A stretch of DNA of 64,000 bases, taken from an uncultured Pelagibacteraceae bacterium (GTDB taxonomy: Bacteria > Pseudomonadota > Alphaproteobacteria > Pelagibacterales > Pelagibacteraceae). Positions 55,260 to 64,000 of the stretch are shown piece by piece; position 1 is the stretch's first letter, and each line of letters begins with the position of its first letter. The position numbers and the translations under genes are program-made. The notes under the pieces are model-generated. The model searched no databases, was not told the DNA's origin, and saw only the letters and a list, made by a program, of their open reading frames with translations. Location: contig CACBYE010000001.1 in assembly GCA_902543375.1 (NCBI GenBank), forward strand, positions 163,862-227,861, in the 5' to 3' direction.

Positions 55260-56168
55260 CTAAATTTTTTTTAAGAGCTTTTCCAAACCAGCTGGATTAA
55301 CTTTATTCCAATCTTTCATATGTCCTCGAGCCCAAGTGCTCTGTCTTTTGGCATATTGTCTAGTCTTTATTGATATTTTCTCTATTAATTGTTCTGTTTG
55401 GATTTTTTTTTGAAGATATTGTTTAATCTCACTTATCCCAATTGCTTTGCTAAGGCTTTTATTTTTTGGAACTTTCAATTTGATAAATTTTTTAACTTCT
55501 AAAATTGCACCTAGTTTAATCATATTTTCAGATCTCTTATTTATTCTGTCTATTAAATCTTTCCTCGGAAAATCAATACAAATTTTAAAAAAATCATTAT
55601 GATCATAATTTGACTTAGTGTTTTTAAACCAACTAATCATAGATTTTTTTGTAAAAGATTTAATTTCATATGCTCTTAAAGATCTTTGCACATCTAGAGA
55701 ATTAATTTGATTTTTAATCAAAGGATCTATCTCTATTAACTTTAAAAAAAATTTTTTTTGTCCTACTCTTTTATGCAAACTTCTTACTTTATTTCTGAAA
55801 TTAATAGGAATTTTAGGAATATTTACTAAACCATCCGTCAAAGCTTTAAAATAAAGACCAGTGCCACCTACCAATATTGGTATTTTTTTAATTTTTCTAC
55901 ATAGCAAAATTTTTTGGTTTGCTAACTTAAGCCAATCTCCTGTTGAGAAATTTTTTTTTGCATTTTGAAATCCATATAAATGATGTTTGACATTTTGAAA
56001 ATCTTTTTTAAAAGGTCTTGCTGTTAAAACCTTTAATTCTTTATAAACTTGCATACTATCGGCATTAATAATCTGACCTGAAATTTTTTTTGCTAATCTA
56101 ACAGCAAATTTAGATTTTCCAGATGCAGTAGGTCCATAAATTAAAATAATTTTGGATTTTAAATCCAT
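55260..56168 (-). CDS. miaA: tRNA dimethylallyltransferase
   Basis: IYGPTASGKSKFA, NADSMQVYKEL, GGTGLYFKAL. Confidence 0.94.
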   Translation of the reverse strand: MDLKSKIILIYGPTASGKSKFAVRLAKKISGQIINADSMQVYKELKVLTARPFKKDFQNVKHHLYGFQNAKKNFSTGDWLKLANQKILLCRKIKKIPILVGGTGLYFKALTDGLVNIPKIPINFRNKVRSLHKRVGQKKFFLKLIEIDPLIKNQINSLDVQRSLRAYEIKSFTKKSMISWFKNTKSNYDHNDFFKICIDFPRKDLIDRINKRSENMIKLGAILEVKKFIKLKVPKNKSLSKAIGISEIKQYLQKKIQTEQLIEKISIKTRQYAKRQSTWARGHMKDWNKVNPAGLEKLLKKI

Positions 56169-56171
56169 GTA

Positions 56172-57584
56172 TTAATCTAACTTGATACCAATATATCTTT
56201 TTTGATTTTGGCTGTTATAAATGACAAGTAAAATAGTTTTTTGATTACTTTTTAAAACCTGTTTAAGAATTTGATCTAAATCCTCTGCCACCCTAATCTT
56301 TTGCTTTTGTGCCTCTAAAATAATACTATTTATTTCTATAGAACCGATTAAAGGACTATCTTTTTCAATACTAGTAATCACTAATCCATTTGTTTGATTA
56401 GGTAATTTTCTAGACTTGATATCTTCATCAGAAAGTTTTCTAACTTTAATTTTTAAATTTTCAATAATAGTTTCTTTGGGTTTTGCTTCTTTCTTTTTTG
56501 TAATTTTAAAGTCTTCTGAGGTTTCTAATCTTCCAAGTGTAATTGTTTTAGTAACTTCTTTTTTATTCCTCCAAATCTTTACTTTTACTTTTTTACCAAC
56601 CTCGGTTCTTGCAACAATTATAGGAAGTTCTTTCATTTGTCTTATTCTTTCACCATTGAATTCTAAAATAATATCTCCACTTTTGACTCCAGCTTTTTCT
56701 GATGGACTATTTGGTGCAACGCTTGCTACCAAAGCTCCTCTGGGTTCATCTAAATTTTCCACCTCTGCTATCTCTTTTGTAACGTCTTGAATTCTTACTC
56801 CAAGCCATCCTCTTTTTGTTTCACCAAACTTAATTAATTGATCAATTACAATTTTTGCACTATTCGATGGTATTGAAAAACCAATTCCCACATTTCCACT
56901 TCTACCAAGAATAGCAGTATTAATTCCAATCACATCACCGTTCATATCAAATAAAGGCCCTCCTGAATTTCCGGAATTAATTGATGCATCAGTTTGAATA
57001 TAATCTTCGTATCTAGACAATCCAATTGATCGATTTCTTGCAGAAATTATTCCTGAAGTCACTGTCCCACCTAATCCAAATGGATTACCAATAGCCATTA
57101 CCCAATCACCTATTCTTGCTTTATCTGAATCCCCAAATTTTACAGGTAGAAACGTCTCTTTAGAATCTATTTTTAATATCGCAATATCCGAAAGTGGGTC
57201 AGCGCCAATAACTTTAGCATTAAATTTCTTTTCACCATTGACTTGAACTACTATATCCTCAGCACCTTCAATTACGTGATTATTGGTTACAACTATACCC
57301 TTTTCATCTATGATAAATCCTGAACCCAGCGCAGAAGATTGCCTTTCTTGTGGTGTTCCAAATTCTTTAAACATATCTTCAAATGGTGAACCTGGAGGAA
57401 ATTGAAAATTTGGAAAAGGATTACTTCTAGTAACAACAGTTTGAGTCGTAGAAATGTTTACCACAGATGGCATCAATTTTTCTGCTAGATCAGCAAATGA
57501 ATTAGGAATATTTTGAGAATTAGAGAAAGTTGAAAAATTGAATATTAGTATTATTGAAATAAGAGTAGTTTTAATTTTTCTCAT
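56172..57584 (-). CDS. DegP/DegQ-type periplasmic serine protease (Do family)
   Basis: TNNHVIEGAEDI, DIAILKID, INSGNSGGPLF; PDZ domains. Confidence 0.93.
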   Translation of the reverse strand: MRKIKTTLISIILIFNFSTFSNSQNIPNSFADLAEKLMPSVVNISTTQTVVTRSNPFPNFQFPPGSPFEDMFKEFGTPQERQSSALGSGFIIDEKGIVVTNNHVIEGAEDIVVQVNGEKKFNAKVIGADPLSDIAILKIDSKETFLPVKFGDSDKARIGDWVMAIGNPFGLGGTVTSGIISARNRSIGLSRYEDYIQTDASINSGNSGGPLFDMNGDVIGINTAILGRSGNVGIGFSIPSNSAKIVIDQLIKFGETKRGWLGVRIQDVTKEIAEVENLDEPRGALVASVAPNSPSEKAGVKSGDIILEFNGERIRQMKELPIIVARTEVGKKVKVKIWRNKKEVTKTITLGRLETSEDFKITKKKEAKPKETIIENLKIKVRKLSDEDIKSRKLPNQTNGLVITSIEKDSPLIGSIEINSIILEAQKQKIRVAEDLDQILKQVLKSNQKTILLVIYNSQNQKRYIGIKLD

Positions 57585-57585
57585 T

Positions 57586-57771
57586 TTAATTTTTCGCGTA
57601 ATAAATTACTACAAATCCTATTAATGCAAAAACTAATCCACCAGTTCGCAACTGATTGTCTTTGATCAACTCCAGCTTTCTAAGCATATTTTTCATTTTT
57701 GATGGAAATAAGGCATATAAAATTCCCTCAACAAATAAGAAAAGACCAAAAGCAATGATCAATTCCTTCAT
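57586..57771 (-). CDS. DUF2065 family small membrane protein
   Basis: 61 aa, FLFVEGILYALFPSKMKNMLRKL; between degP and hflC. Confidence 0.85.
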   Translation of the reverse strand: MKELIIAFGLFLFVEGILYALFPSKMKNMLRKLELIKDNQLRTGGLVFALIGFVVIYYAKN

Positions 57772-57777
57772 GAAAAT

Positions 57778-58647
57778 TTACTCAGTTTGTGGTTTTATGT
57801 TTCCAAAGAATTTAAAAAACTCACTATCTGGAGATAAAATTAGTGATGTTTCTCCACCAATTAATGCTTTTTCGTAAGCTTGCATTGCTCTATAAAATGC
57901 AAAGAACTCAGGATCTTGACCAAACGCACCAGCAAAGATATTGTTTCTTTTCCCATCTCCCTCACCTTTCATAATCTCTGATTTTTTTTGAGCCTCGGCT
58001 AATATTACAGTCACTTCCTTGTCTGCTGTTGAGGTAATAGTGACTGCCATTTCTGCACCCCTTGCTCTAAATTCTTTTGCTTCTCTTTCTCTTTCAGTTT
58101 GCATTCTTCTAAAAATAGCATCACTGTTTGCCTGAGGAAGGTCGGCTCTTTTAATTCTAACATCATTAATTTTAATTCCAAAATTTTCAGCCTCATTATT
58201 TACACCCTCTTGAATAAGAGCCATTTGCTTAGTTCTATCTTCCGATAGTAGAGTTTGTAATTCTTGTTGACCTAAAACATTTCTTATTCTTGAGTTTATA
58301 ATTGTTGCAAGTCTCGATCTTGCAACTCTTTCGTTCCCTACTGATATATAAAATTTTAAAGGGTCAATTATTTGAAATCTTGCAAAAGCATCTACGATTA
58401 ATCTTTTTTGATCTGAAGCAATAACTTCTTCTGGAGGTGTATCAAGGTTTAAAATTCTTTTATCTAAGAAAACTACATTTTGAATAAACGGAATTTTAAA
58501 ATTCAAACCAGGTTTTGAAATTATTCTTTTAGGATCACCAAATTGTAACACAATCGCTTGATTTACTTCTTTAACTATAAAAATCGAAAAGAACGCTACT
58601 GCTGACAAAGCAACTAAGATACCTACAGTTATTTTACTCATATTCAT
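57778..58647 (-). CDS. hflC: HflC protease modulator
   Basis: QAIVLQFGDPKRIISKPGLNFKIPFIQ; SPHFH domain. Confidence 0.94.
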   Translation of the reverse strand: MNMSKITVGILVALSAVAFFSIFIVKEVNQAIVLQFGDPKRIISKPGLNFKIPFIQNVVFLDKRILNLDTPPEEVIASDQKRLIVDAFARFQIIDPLKFYISVGNERVARSRLATIINSRIRNVLGQQELQTLLSEDRTKQMALIQEGVNNEAENFGIKINDVRIKRADLPQANSDAIFRRMQTEREREAKEFRARGAEMAVTITSTADKEVTVILAEAQKKSEIMKGEGDGKRNNIFAGAFGQDPEFFAFYRAMQAYEKALIGGETSLILSPDSEFFKFFGNIKPQTE

Positions 58648-58648
58648 A

Positions 58649-59758
58649 TTAGTTAGTCGCTTTCTTTTTTAATTCAGGTAAAGGTAAATATGGAACTACT
58701 CCTGAGCCTGCATTTTTTTCGATAATAACTTTATCTATATCGGCTAAAACTTTTTCCATTGTCTCTAAATACATTCGTTCTTGAGTTACAGATTTTGCCA
58801 TCTTATATTCATTATAAATTGCTAAAAATCTACTAGCTTCACCTTCTGCTTTTGCAACAACTTCTTTTTTGTATGCTTCTGCAGCTTGAAGAATTTTTTC
58901 TGCTTCCCCACGAGCTCTTGGGATAACATCATTTGCATATGCTTCAGCCTCATTTTTTGATCTTTCCATGTCAGCCCTAGCAGCTTGTACATCCCTAAAT
59001 GCATCAATTACTTGATCCGGTGGATCTGCTTTTTGTGTTTGCACCTGTGTTATTTGAATACCACTTGTATATTCATCCAAAATTTTTTGGATAATTTCTT
59101 GTGTATCTGTCTCGATGAGTGATCTACCCTCTGTTAAAATTGGTTGAATATTAGATCTTGCAATTACTTCTCTCATTGCAGTTTCTGCAGCAGCTTTAAC
59201 AGTGCCTTCTGGATCTTGAATTTTAAACAAAAAATTTCCAGCATCTTTTATCACCCAGAAAACAGAGAAATCAATATTTACGATATTTTCATCGCCAGTT
59301 AACATTAAACTTTCTTGAGGCACGTCAGCAACTCCACCCGATGAGGTAAAACCACTATCTCTTTCAGATCTAAATCCAATATCAATTCTATTAACCTTAG
59401 TTACTTTTGGGGTTAGAACAGATTCTACTGGGAAAGGAATATGGTAATTCAAGCCTGGTTGAGTAGTTTTTACAAATTTTCCAAATCTGAGCACTACCCC
59501 TTGCTCGTCAGGCAGAACTCTATAAAGTCCACTTGCTAACCACACAAAACCTAAAATTATTAATACTAATAAAGCTTGTTTTCCACCGGAAGAACTTCCT
59601 CCAGGTAAAAATTTTTTTATTTTTTCCTGAAATTCTTTTATGATCTTATCAATATCTGGTGGCCTAGGACCTCTACCAGATCCATTTCCGCTTCCACCGC
59701 TACCACCTGGGGGTGTTCCCCAAGGACTTCCTCCACTTTGTCTAAAATCGTCTGACAT
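58649..59758 (-). CDS. hflK: HflK protease modulator
   Basis: Gly-rich N-terminus; DEQGVVLRFGKFVKTTQPGLNYHIPFP. Confidence 0.94.
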   Translation of the reverse strand: MSDDFRQSGGSPWGTPPGGSGGSGNGSGRGPRPPDIDKIIKEFQEKIKKFLPGGSSSGGKQALLVLIILGFVWLASGLYRVLPDEQGVVLRFGKFVKTTQPGLNYHIPFPVESVLTPKVTKVNRIDIGFRSERDSGFTSSGGVADVPQESLMLTGDENIVNIDFSVFWVIKDAGNFLFKIQDPEGTVKAAAETAMREVIARSNIQPILTEGRSLIETDTQEIIQKILDEYTSGIQITQVQTQKADPPDQVIDAFRDVQAARADMERSKNEAEAYANDVIPRARGEAEKILQAAEAYKKEVVAKAEGEASRFLAIYNEYKMAKSVTQERMYLETMEKVLADIDKVIIEKNAGSGVVPYLPLPELKKKATN

Positions 59759-59809
59759 ATGGCAATCTATATAATGTCTTTATAAGGAAAAACAAGTTAA
59801 GATCTAATT

Positions 59810-60634
59810 ATGCCAAAGGAAAAACCAGAATTAAGTGACGCAATGAAAGCTCAAATGAGGAGAAAAACGCCAGAAAAAAATCCAATAAAAGGCACTAAGT
59901 TCACTATTGCTATTTCTAGTGCCAAAGGGGGTGTTGGAAAATCTACTTTTGCAACAAATTTAACTTTAGCACTTAAAAAAATTGGGTGTAGAGTTGGTTT
60001 GCTCGACGCAGACATTTACGGACCATCTGTGCCCAAAATGTTAGGAATTAATGAAAAACCTAAAAGTGATGGACAGAAATTAGACCCCGTAATTAAATAT
60101 GACGTTCAGTGCATGTCTATTGGTTTTCTTACTGACCAACAAACGCCTATGATTTGGCGAGGACCTATGGTGACTAGTGCAATTAAAACTTTTACTCAAA
60201 AAGTAAATTGGAAAGATCTAGATTTTATTATTGTGGATATGCCTCCAGGAACGGGAGATACACAATTGACTTTTTCGCAAGAAATAAAAATAGATGGGGC
60301 AATTATAGTTTCAACACCTCAAGAAGTTGCTTTATTAGATGTTGTAAGAGGTATTAAGATGTTTGATAAACTTGGGGTAAAAATTTTAGGTTTAGTTGAT
60401 AATATGAGTTTTTTTGTTGGAGATGATGGTAAAAAATATAAGATTTTTGGTGAAGGTGGTGTCAAAAAAACTTCAGAAGAATTTCAGAAAAATTTTTTAG
60501 GTGAAATTCCTATTAATTCTGAAATTGGAAAATGTGGTGACGAGGGAAAGCCTATCGTAGAGTCAGATGTTAATCATGAGATTTCAAAAATATATTTAGA
60601 TTTTGCTAAAATAATTAAATCAACCTATCTTTAA
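59810..60634 (+). CDS. mrp: Mrp/ApbC family P-loop ATPase (Fe-S carrier)
   Basis: [42 protein letters not shown]. Confidence 0.94.
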   Translation: MPKEKPELSDAMKAQMRRKTPEKNPIKGTKFTIAISSAKGGVGKSTFATNLTLALKKIGCRVGLLDADIYGPSVPKMLGINEKPKSDGQKLDPVIKYDVQCMSIGFLTDQQTPMIWRGPMVTSAIKTFTQKVNWKDLDFIIVDMPPGTGDTQLTFSQEIKIDGAIIVSTPQEVALLDVVRGIKMFDKLGVKILGLVDNMSFFVGDDGKKYKIFGEGGVKKTSEEFQKNFLGEIPINSEIGKCGDEGKPIVESDVNHEISKIYLDFAKIIKSTYL

Positions 60635-61562
60635 AATCAAAAGCCTCCATTAATTCATTCCATTCTCGTTTTGATAAACCTGAATCTTCTAAAGAAATTT
60701 TTTTTCCTTTAGCCAAATTTTGAATAATTATTTTTCCCTTAGCCGATACTTCTGTTCCACCTACTCTGTAATCCATAAAAGCATCATAAGTTATCGGAAC
60801 CCACTTTTTTAATGTATCTAACATAATATCTGCATAAACTCTAATCTCGTATTGTGCATGATGATCCGCTCTTAATCTTAAAAAATTCATAAGATTTAAA
60901 AGATCTGTTTTCCAATACCATTGAGTATAAGTATTCAATGTCAAGTTCATTCTTGCAAGTTCTCTTGCCAAACCTTTTTTATCCTCATCGATAGTGGATC
61001 CGTCATATTTTTCATTTAGCATCGTTTCATAATTTGCATAAGTTCTCTCAGCATCATTTTTTAACAGTTCTAAAACTTCATTTGCTTGATCACCTTCCAA
61101 AATATCTCCTCTACCTTGTCTATTGGATGTTGATTGAGCAGCAAGATTTTCTTTTGTTGGTAGATAGAATTCTTTATCTAAAATTGAATACCTTGCAGAA
61201 TATTCATTTACATTTGCAGTTCTATGTCTAATCCATTGACGAGCAATAAAAATTGGTAGTTTAATATGATATTTAATTTCGCACATCTCGAATGGCGTAC
61301 TATGCCAATGTCGCATTAAGTATTTAATTAAACCTGCATCTGTAGAAACTTGTTTAGTACCTTTGCCGTAAGAAACTCTAGCTGACTGAACAATTGAAGT
61401 ATCATCTCCCATATAATCAACAACTCTTACAAAACCATGATCAAGAGCAGGCAACGCCTCATAAAGAATTTTTTCTAATTCAGGTGAAGTTACTCTTTTT
61501 GTTGAATTGCTTTGTAATTGTTGATTTTTTATATCTGCTTGTTGTTCTTTAGTTAATTTCAT
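60615..61562 (-). CDS. thyX: FAD-dependent thymidylate synthase; start corrected to internal Met
   Basis: [15 protein letters not shown] ThyX signature; ORF-track N-terminal 41 aa is antisense to tmRNA. Confidence 0.94.
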   Translation of the reverse strand: MKLTKEQQADIKNQQLQSNSTKRVTSPELEKILYEALPALDHGFVRVVDYMGDDTSIVQSARVSYGKGTKQVSTDAGLIKYLMRHWHSTPFEMCEIKYHIKLPIFIARQWIRHRTANVNEYSARYSILDKEFYLPTKENLAAQSTSNRQGRGDILEGDQANEVLELLKNDAERTYANYETMLNEKYDGSTIDEDKKGLARELARMNLTLNTYTQWYWKTDLLNLMNFLRLRADHHAQYEIRVYADIMLDTLKKWVPITYDAFMDYRVGGTEVSAKGKIIIQNLAKGKKISLEDSGLSKREWNELMEAFDFKDRLI

Positions 61563-61619
61563 GATTGTTATTGAATCTCTTGCAATTACTTTTATATTAA
61601 TAAAGTTGGATTTCCAACT

Positions 61620-61863
61620 ATGACGATAAACGAATTTCGTAATAACCATTGCGGACGTGGGGGCAGTACCCACCACCTCCACCATTTACAACTTATGGGG
61701 GTGAACTAGATTCGACGAGTGACTAAAGGCTATTCTTTCGTTCGGAATTGTTCCTCCGAAAAGGGCTAATTTATAATTGCTAACGAAAGTTACGCACTTG
61801 CTGCTTAATTAACTTTGTTAATTAAGTAAACGGGGTCTGGGGCACCTGGCAACAGAACGCCCC
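61620..61863 (+). ncRNA. ssrA: Two-piece (circularly permuted) tmRNA: acceptor piece ending ...CCACCTCCACCA at 61684, 12-nt intervening segment, coding piece from 61697
   Basis: GGGGGTG (61697-61703) pairs with CACCTCC (61674-61680) with G3-U70; tag GCTAACGAAAGTTACGCACTTGCTGCTTAA = ANESYALAA*; P5-like hairpin 61806-61826; 5' limit approximate. Confidence 0.92.
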
Positions 61864-61924
61864 TTTTTTTTTAAATTATAATTATTTGGATTGCTTTTAT
61901 TTTTTTATTTTATAGTTTGTTCTT

Positions 61925-61987
61925 ACCATATCTCATGGTGAAAAAGAGGCCGATATCGCATCGGTGAAAAGCGAGTTTTGGAAAACT
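61925..61987 (+). promoter_or_regulatory. Structured leader: tandem 25-nt H-type pseudoknot candidates plus a third small hairpin, upstream of 63-aa ORF
   Basis: Units 61925-61949 and 61950-61974 with matching fold and compensatory changes; AGTTTTGGAAAACT at 61974-61987. Confidence 0.65.
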
Positions 61988-62001
61988 AACAAGGAGAGTG
62001 T

Positions 62002-62193
62002 ATGAAAAGAATGCACAGAGTACTAAGTTTGTTTAGCCGAGGCTCAAAAAATGCAAGGCTAAATCAACTTATGTTTCGGAACACAAAAACCATAAACGCT
62101 AATGACAATGGTACAAGCGGTTATGTAGTTAAAACAGGAAAAAATACTGGAAGAGTATTGGGACATATAAGAGGTAGGTCTAAAGTTATTTAA
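62002..62193 (+). CDS. Small basic protein of unknown function (63 aa)
   Basis: SD AAGGAGA at 61991-61997 then ATG; no family recognised. Confidence 0.65.
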   Translation: MKRMHRVLSLFSRGSKNARLNQLMFRNTKTINANDNGTSGYVVKTGKNTGRVLGHIRGRSKVI

Positions 62194-62207
62194 ATTCACT
62201 ATGTTAT

Positions 62208-62232
62208 GGGGCATCTGGAAACAGAATGCCCC
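62208..62232 (+). other. Hairpin motif resembling tmRNA 3'-end motif (22/25 identical)
   Basis: GGGGCATCTGGAAACAGAATGCCCC vs GGGGCACCTGGCAACAGAACGCCCC at 61839-61863. Confidence 0.75.
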
Positions 62233-62237
62233 AAAAC

Positions 62238-62609
62238 TTATTTTAGATATTTTTTTAAATTTGGCTTAAAATAATTTGGTCCTTTCATTACTTTACCAAG
62301 CTCATTATATATAGGTTTACCTTTTTTATCTAATTTACTCATATTTGAATTTTGAACTTCAGCAAAACATATGTCTAGATTAATACCAAAAGCATGTCCT
62401 GCGCCGTAAGTCACATAAAGAATATCAGTCAATGCATCAGCAATTTCAACTATATCTTTTTTATCTAACGCTTCTTTCAATTCATCCAATTCCTCTTGAA
62501 TAAGATTTAATCTTAATTTATTTATTTTGTCAGTGCTCAAAGATGGTCTCAATTTTACCTCTTGGCCAAAAGTTTTCATAAAAACCCCAACTTTCTCAAA
62601 ATTTGTCAT
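62238..62609 (-). CDS. MazG-like / phosphoribosyl-ATP pyrophosphohydrolase-like protein; start corrected
   Basis: NLIQEELDELKEALDKKDIVEIADALTDILYVTYGAGHAFGI. Confidence 0.82.
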   Translation of the reverse strand: MTNFEKVGVFMKTFGQEVKLRPSLSTDKINKLRLNLIQEELDELKEALDKKDIVEIADALTDILYVTYGAGHAFGINLDICFAEVQNSNMSKLDKKGKPIYNELGKVMKGPNYFKPNLKKYLK

Positions 62610-62662
62610 TTTGCTCCTGTAAGTTATTGAATTTTTAATATATATATATTGATTATTTATCA

Positions 62663-64000
62663 ATGAAATTTCGTAAAGAATTTGACAGTATTGGATCAAT
62701 AAATGTACCAAACGATAAATATTGGGGAGCATCAACTCAAAGATCAAAAAAATATTTTGATATAGGAGAATTTTTAGTAAGACCTATATTAATTAAATCT
62801 ATTGCAATTATTAAAAAAGCTGCTGCAAAAGTTCATTTTAAAGAAAAACAAATTTTACCTAAAATTTCAAGAGCAATAATTTCTGCGTCAAATGAAGTTA
62901 TTTCAGGTAAACTAGATAATCATTTTCCATTAAAAGTGTGGCAAACAGGATCAGGAACTCAAACAAACATGAATGTGAATGAAGTAATTGCAAATAGGGC
63001 GATAGAAATTTTAGGAGGTAAAAAAGGTTCAAAAAAACCAGTTCATCCTAATGATCATGTAAATAAGTCCCAGTCCACTAATGATGTATTTCCGACTGCA
63101 ATGCATATAGCTATAGCAATTGAAACAAATAATAAATTACTACCGTCTTTAAAATTACTTAATAAAGAACTAAAAAAAAAAGTTTCAGAGTTCAAGAATA
63201 TTATTAAAGTTGGAAGAACACATCTACAAGATGCTACTCCACTTTCATTAGGTCAAGAGTTTTCTGGTTACCAATCTCAAATTGAAGAAAGTATTAAAAG
63301 AATTGTAAAAGCTTTGGATGAAATTTACATGCTAGCACAAGGAGGAACCGCTGTTGGAACTGGAATTAACACTAAACAAAATTTTGACAAAAAAGTGATT
63401 AATGAGATTAGAAAGATTACTAAATTACCGTTTAAACCTACAAAAAATAAATTTGCAGCTTTAGCTGCACATGATGAAATAGTCAATTTTTCAGGAACAT
63501 TAAATACCGCTGCTGTAAGTTTAATGAAAATTGCAAACGATATAAGGTTTTTAGGTTCGGGTCCTAGAGCAGGTTATGGTGAACTAATTCTACCAGCAAA
63601 CGAACCAGGCTCATCTATTATGCCTGGTAAAATAAACCCTACACAATCAGAGGCTGTCACTATGGTTTGTGTCAAAGTAATTGGAAATCACAATGGAATA
63701 ACTATGGCTGGGTCGCATGGACATTTCGAGTTAAATGTATTTAAACCTTTAATTGCTCACAACATTTTACAATCAATTGATTTGTTAGCGGATAGTATTA
63801 AAAATTTTACCTCTTTTTGTGTAAAGGGAATAAAAGCAGATAAATCAAAAATCAAAGAATACCTAGACAATTCTTTAATGCTTGTGACTGCTTTAGCACC
63901 TGTTATTGGATACGATAACTCTGCTAAAATTGCTAAGTTAGCCCTTAAAAATAAAACAACATTAAAACATGAGGCAATAAAATCAAAACTTATAAATGAA
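62663..64000 (+). CDS. fumC: Fumarate hydratase class II, 3'-truncated by window edge
   Basis: Open frame of 446 codons to window end, not in ORF track; [61 protein letters not shown]. Confidence 0.95.
   Translation, partial: MKFRKEFDSIGSINVPNDKYWGASTQRSKKYFDIGEFLVRPILIKSIAIIKKAAAKVHFKEKQILPKISRAIISASNEVISGKLDNHFPLKVWQTGSGTQTNMNVNEVIANRAIEILGGKKGSKKPVHPNDHVNKSQSTNDVFPTAMHIAIAIETNNKLLPSLKLLNKELKKKVSEFKNIIKVGRTHLQDATPLSLGQEFSGYQSQIEESIKRIVKALDEIYMLAQGGTAVGTGINTKQNFDKKVINEIRKITKLPFKPTKNKFAALAAHDEIVNFSGTLNTAAVSLMKIANDIRFLGSGPRAGYGELILPANEPGSSIMPGKINPTQSEAVTMVCVKVIGNHNGITMAGSHGHFELNVFKPLIAHNILQSIDLLADSIKNFTSFCVKGIKADKSKIKEYLDNSLMLVTALAPVIGYDNSAKIAKLALKNKTTLKHEAIKSKLINE

Noticed and set aside
56416-56790. 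Plus-strand 124-aa ORF inside degP-like gene
   Set aside because: Antisense of PDZ region; hydrophobic artefact.
62092-62106. NANDN in the 63-aa ORF resembling the start of alphaproteobacterial tmRNA tags
   Set aside because: Not followed by a ...LAA/VAA stop and lies mid-ORF; probably coincidence despite the nearby tmRNA-like hairpin.
62610-62747. Extended N-terminus of the MazG-like ORF
   Set aside because: Antisense to the start of fumC; MTNFEKVGVFMKTF at 62609 is the plausible start.

Overview
AT-rich, densely packed window with gene content and organisation typical of SAR11/Pelagibacterales (Alphaproteobacteria). About 65 protein-coding genes are supportable from the ORF track. They include cmk, a glycine amidinotransferase-like enzyme, NAD-dependent formate dehydrogenase, msrA/selO, a Cfa/DUF1365/FAD-oxidoreductase/DUF3833 lipid-modification cluster, gcvTHP behind a tandem glycine riboswitch, pxpABC, two complete Liv-type ABC cassettes flanking a CsiD/GlaH-like oxygenase and azlCD, the mreBCD-mrdA-rodA shape operon, leuA/ilvC/ilvH/ilvB, miaA, degP-like, hflKC, mrp, thyX, a two-piece permuted tmRNA and a 3'-truncated fumC. 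The most striking unexplained element lies just downstream of tmRNA, at about 61925-61974. It is two adjacent 25-nt units, each foldable as the same H-type pseudoknot, and nearly every difference between them is compensatory. The pair sits in the 5' leader of an unrecognised 63-aa basic ORF. That ORF is followed by a 25-nt hairpin motif matching the tmRNA 3' end at 22/25 positions. Other items worth a look: a terminator-like hairpin abutting the lysE-type start codon that, on the other strand, carries the start of an 18-codon ORF; a 23-aa membrane-like smORF after livM; and a coiled-coil protein with an exact 35-aa repeat. No tools were run. All homology calls are by recognition of the translated sequences.
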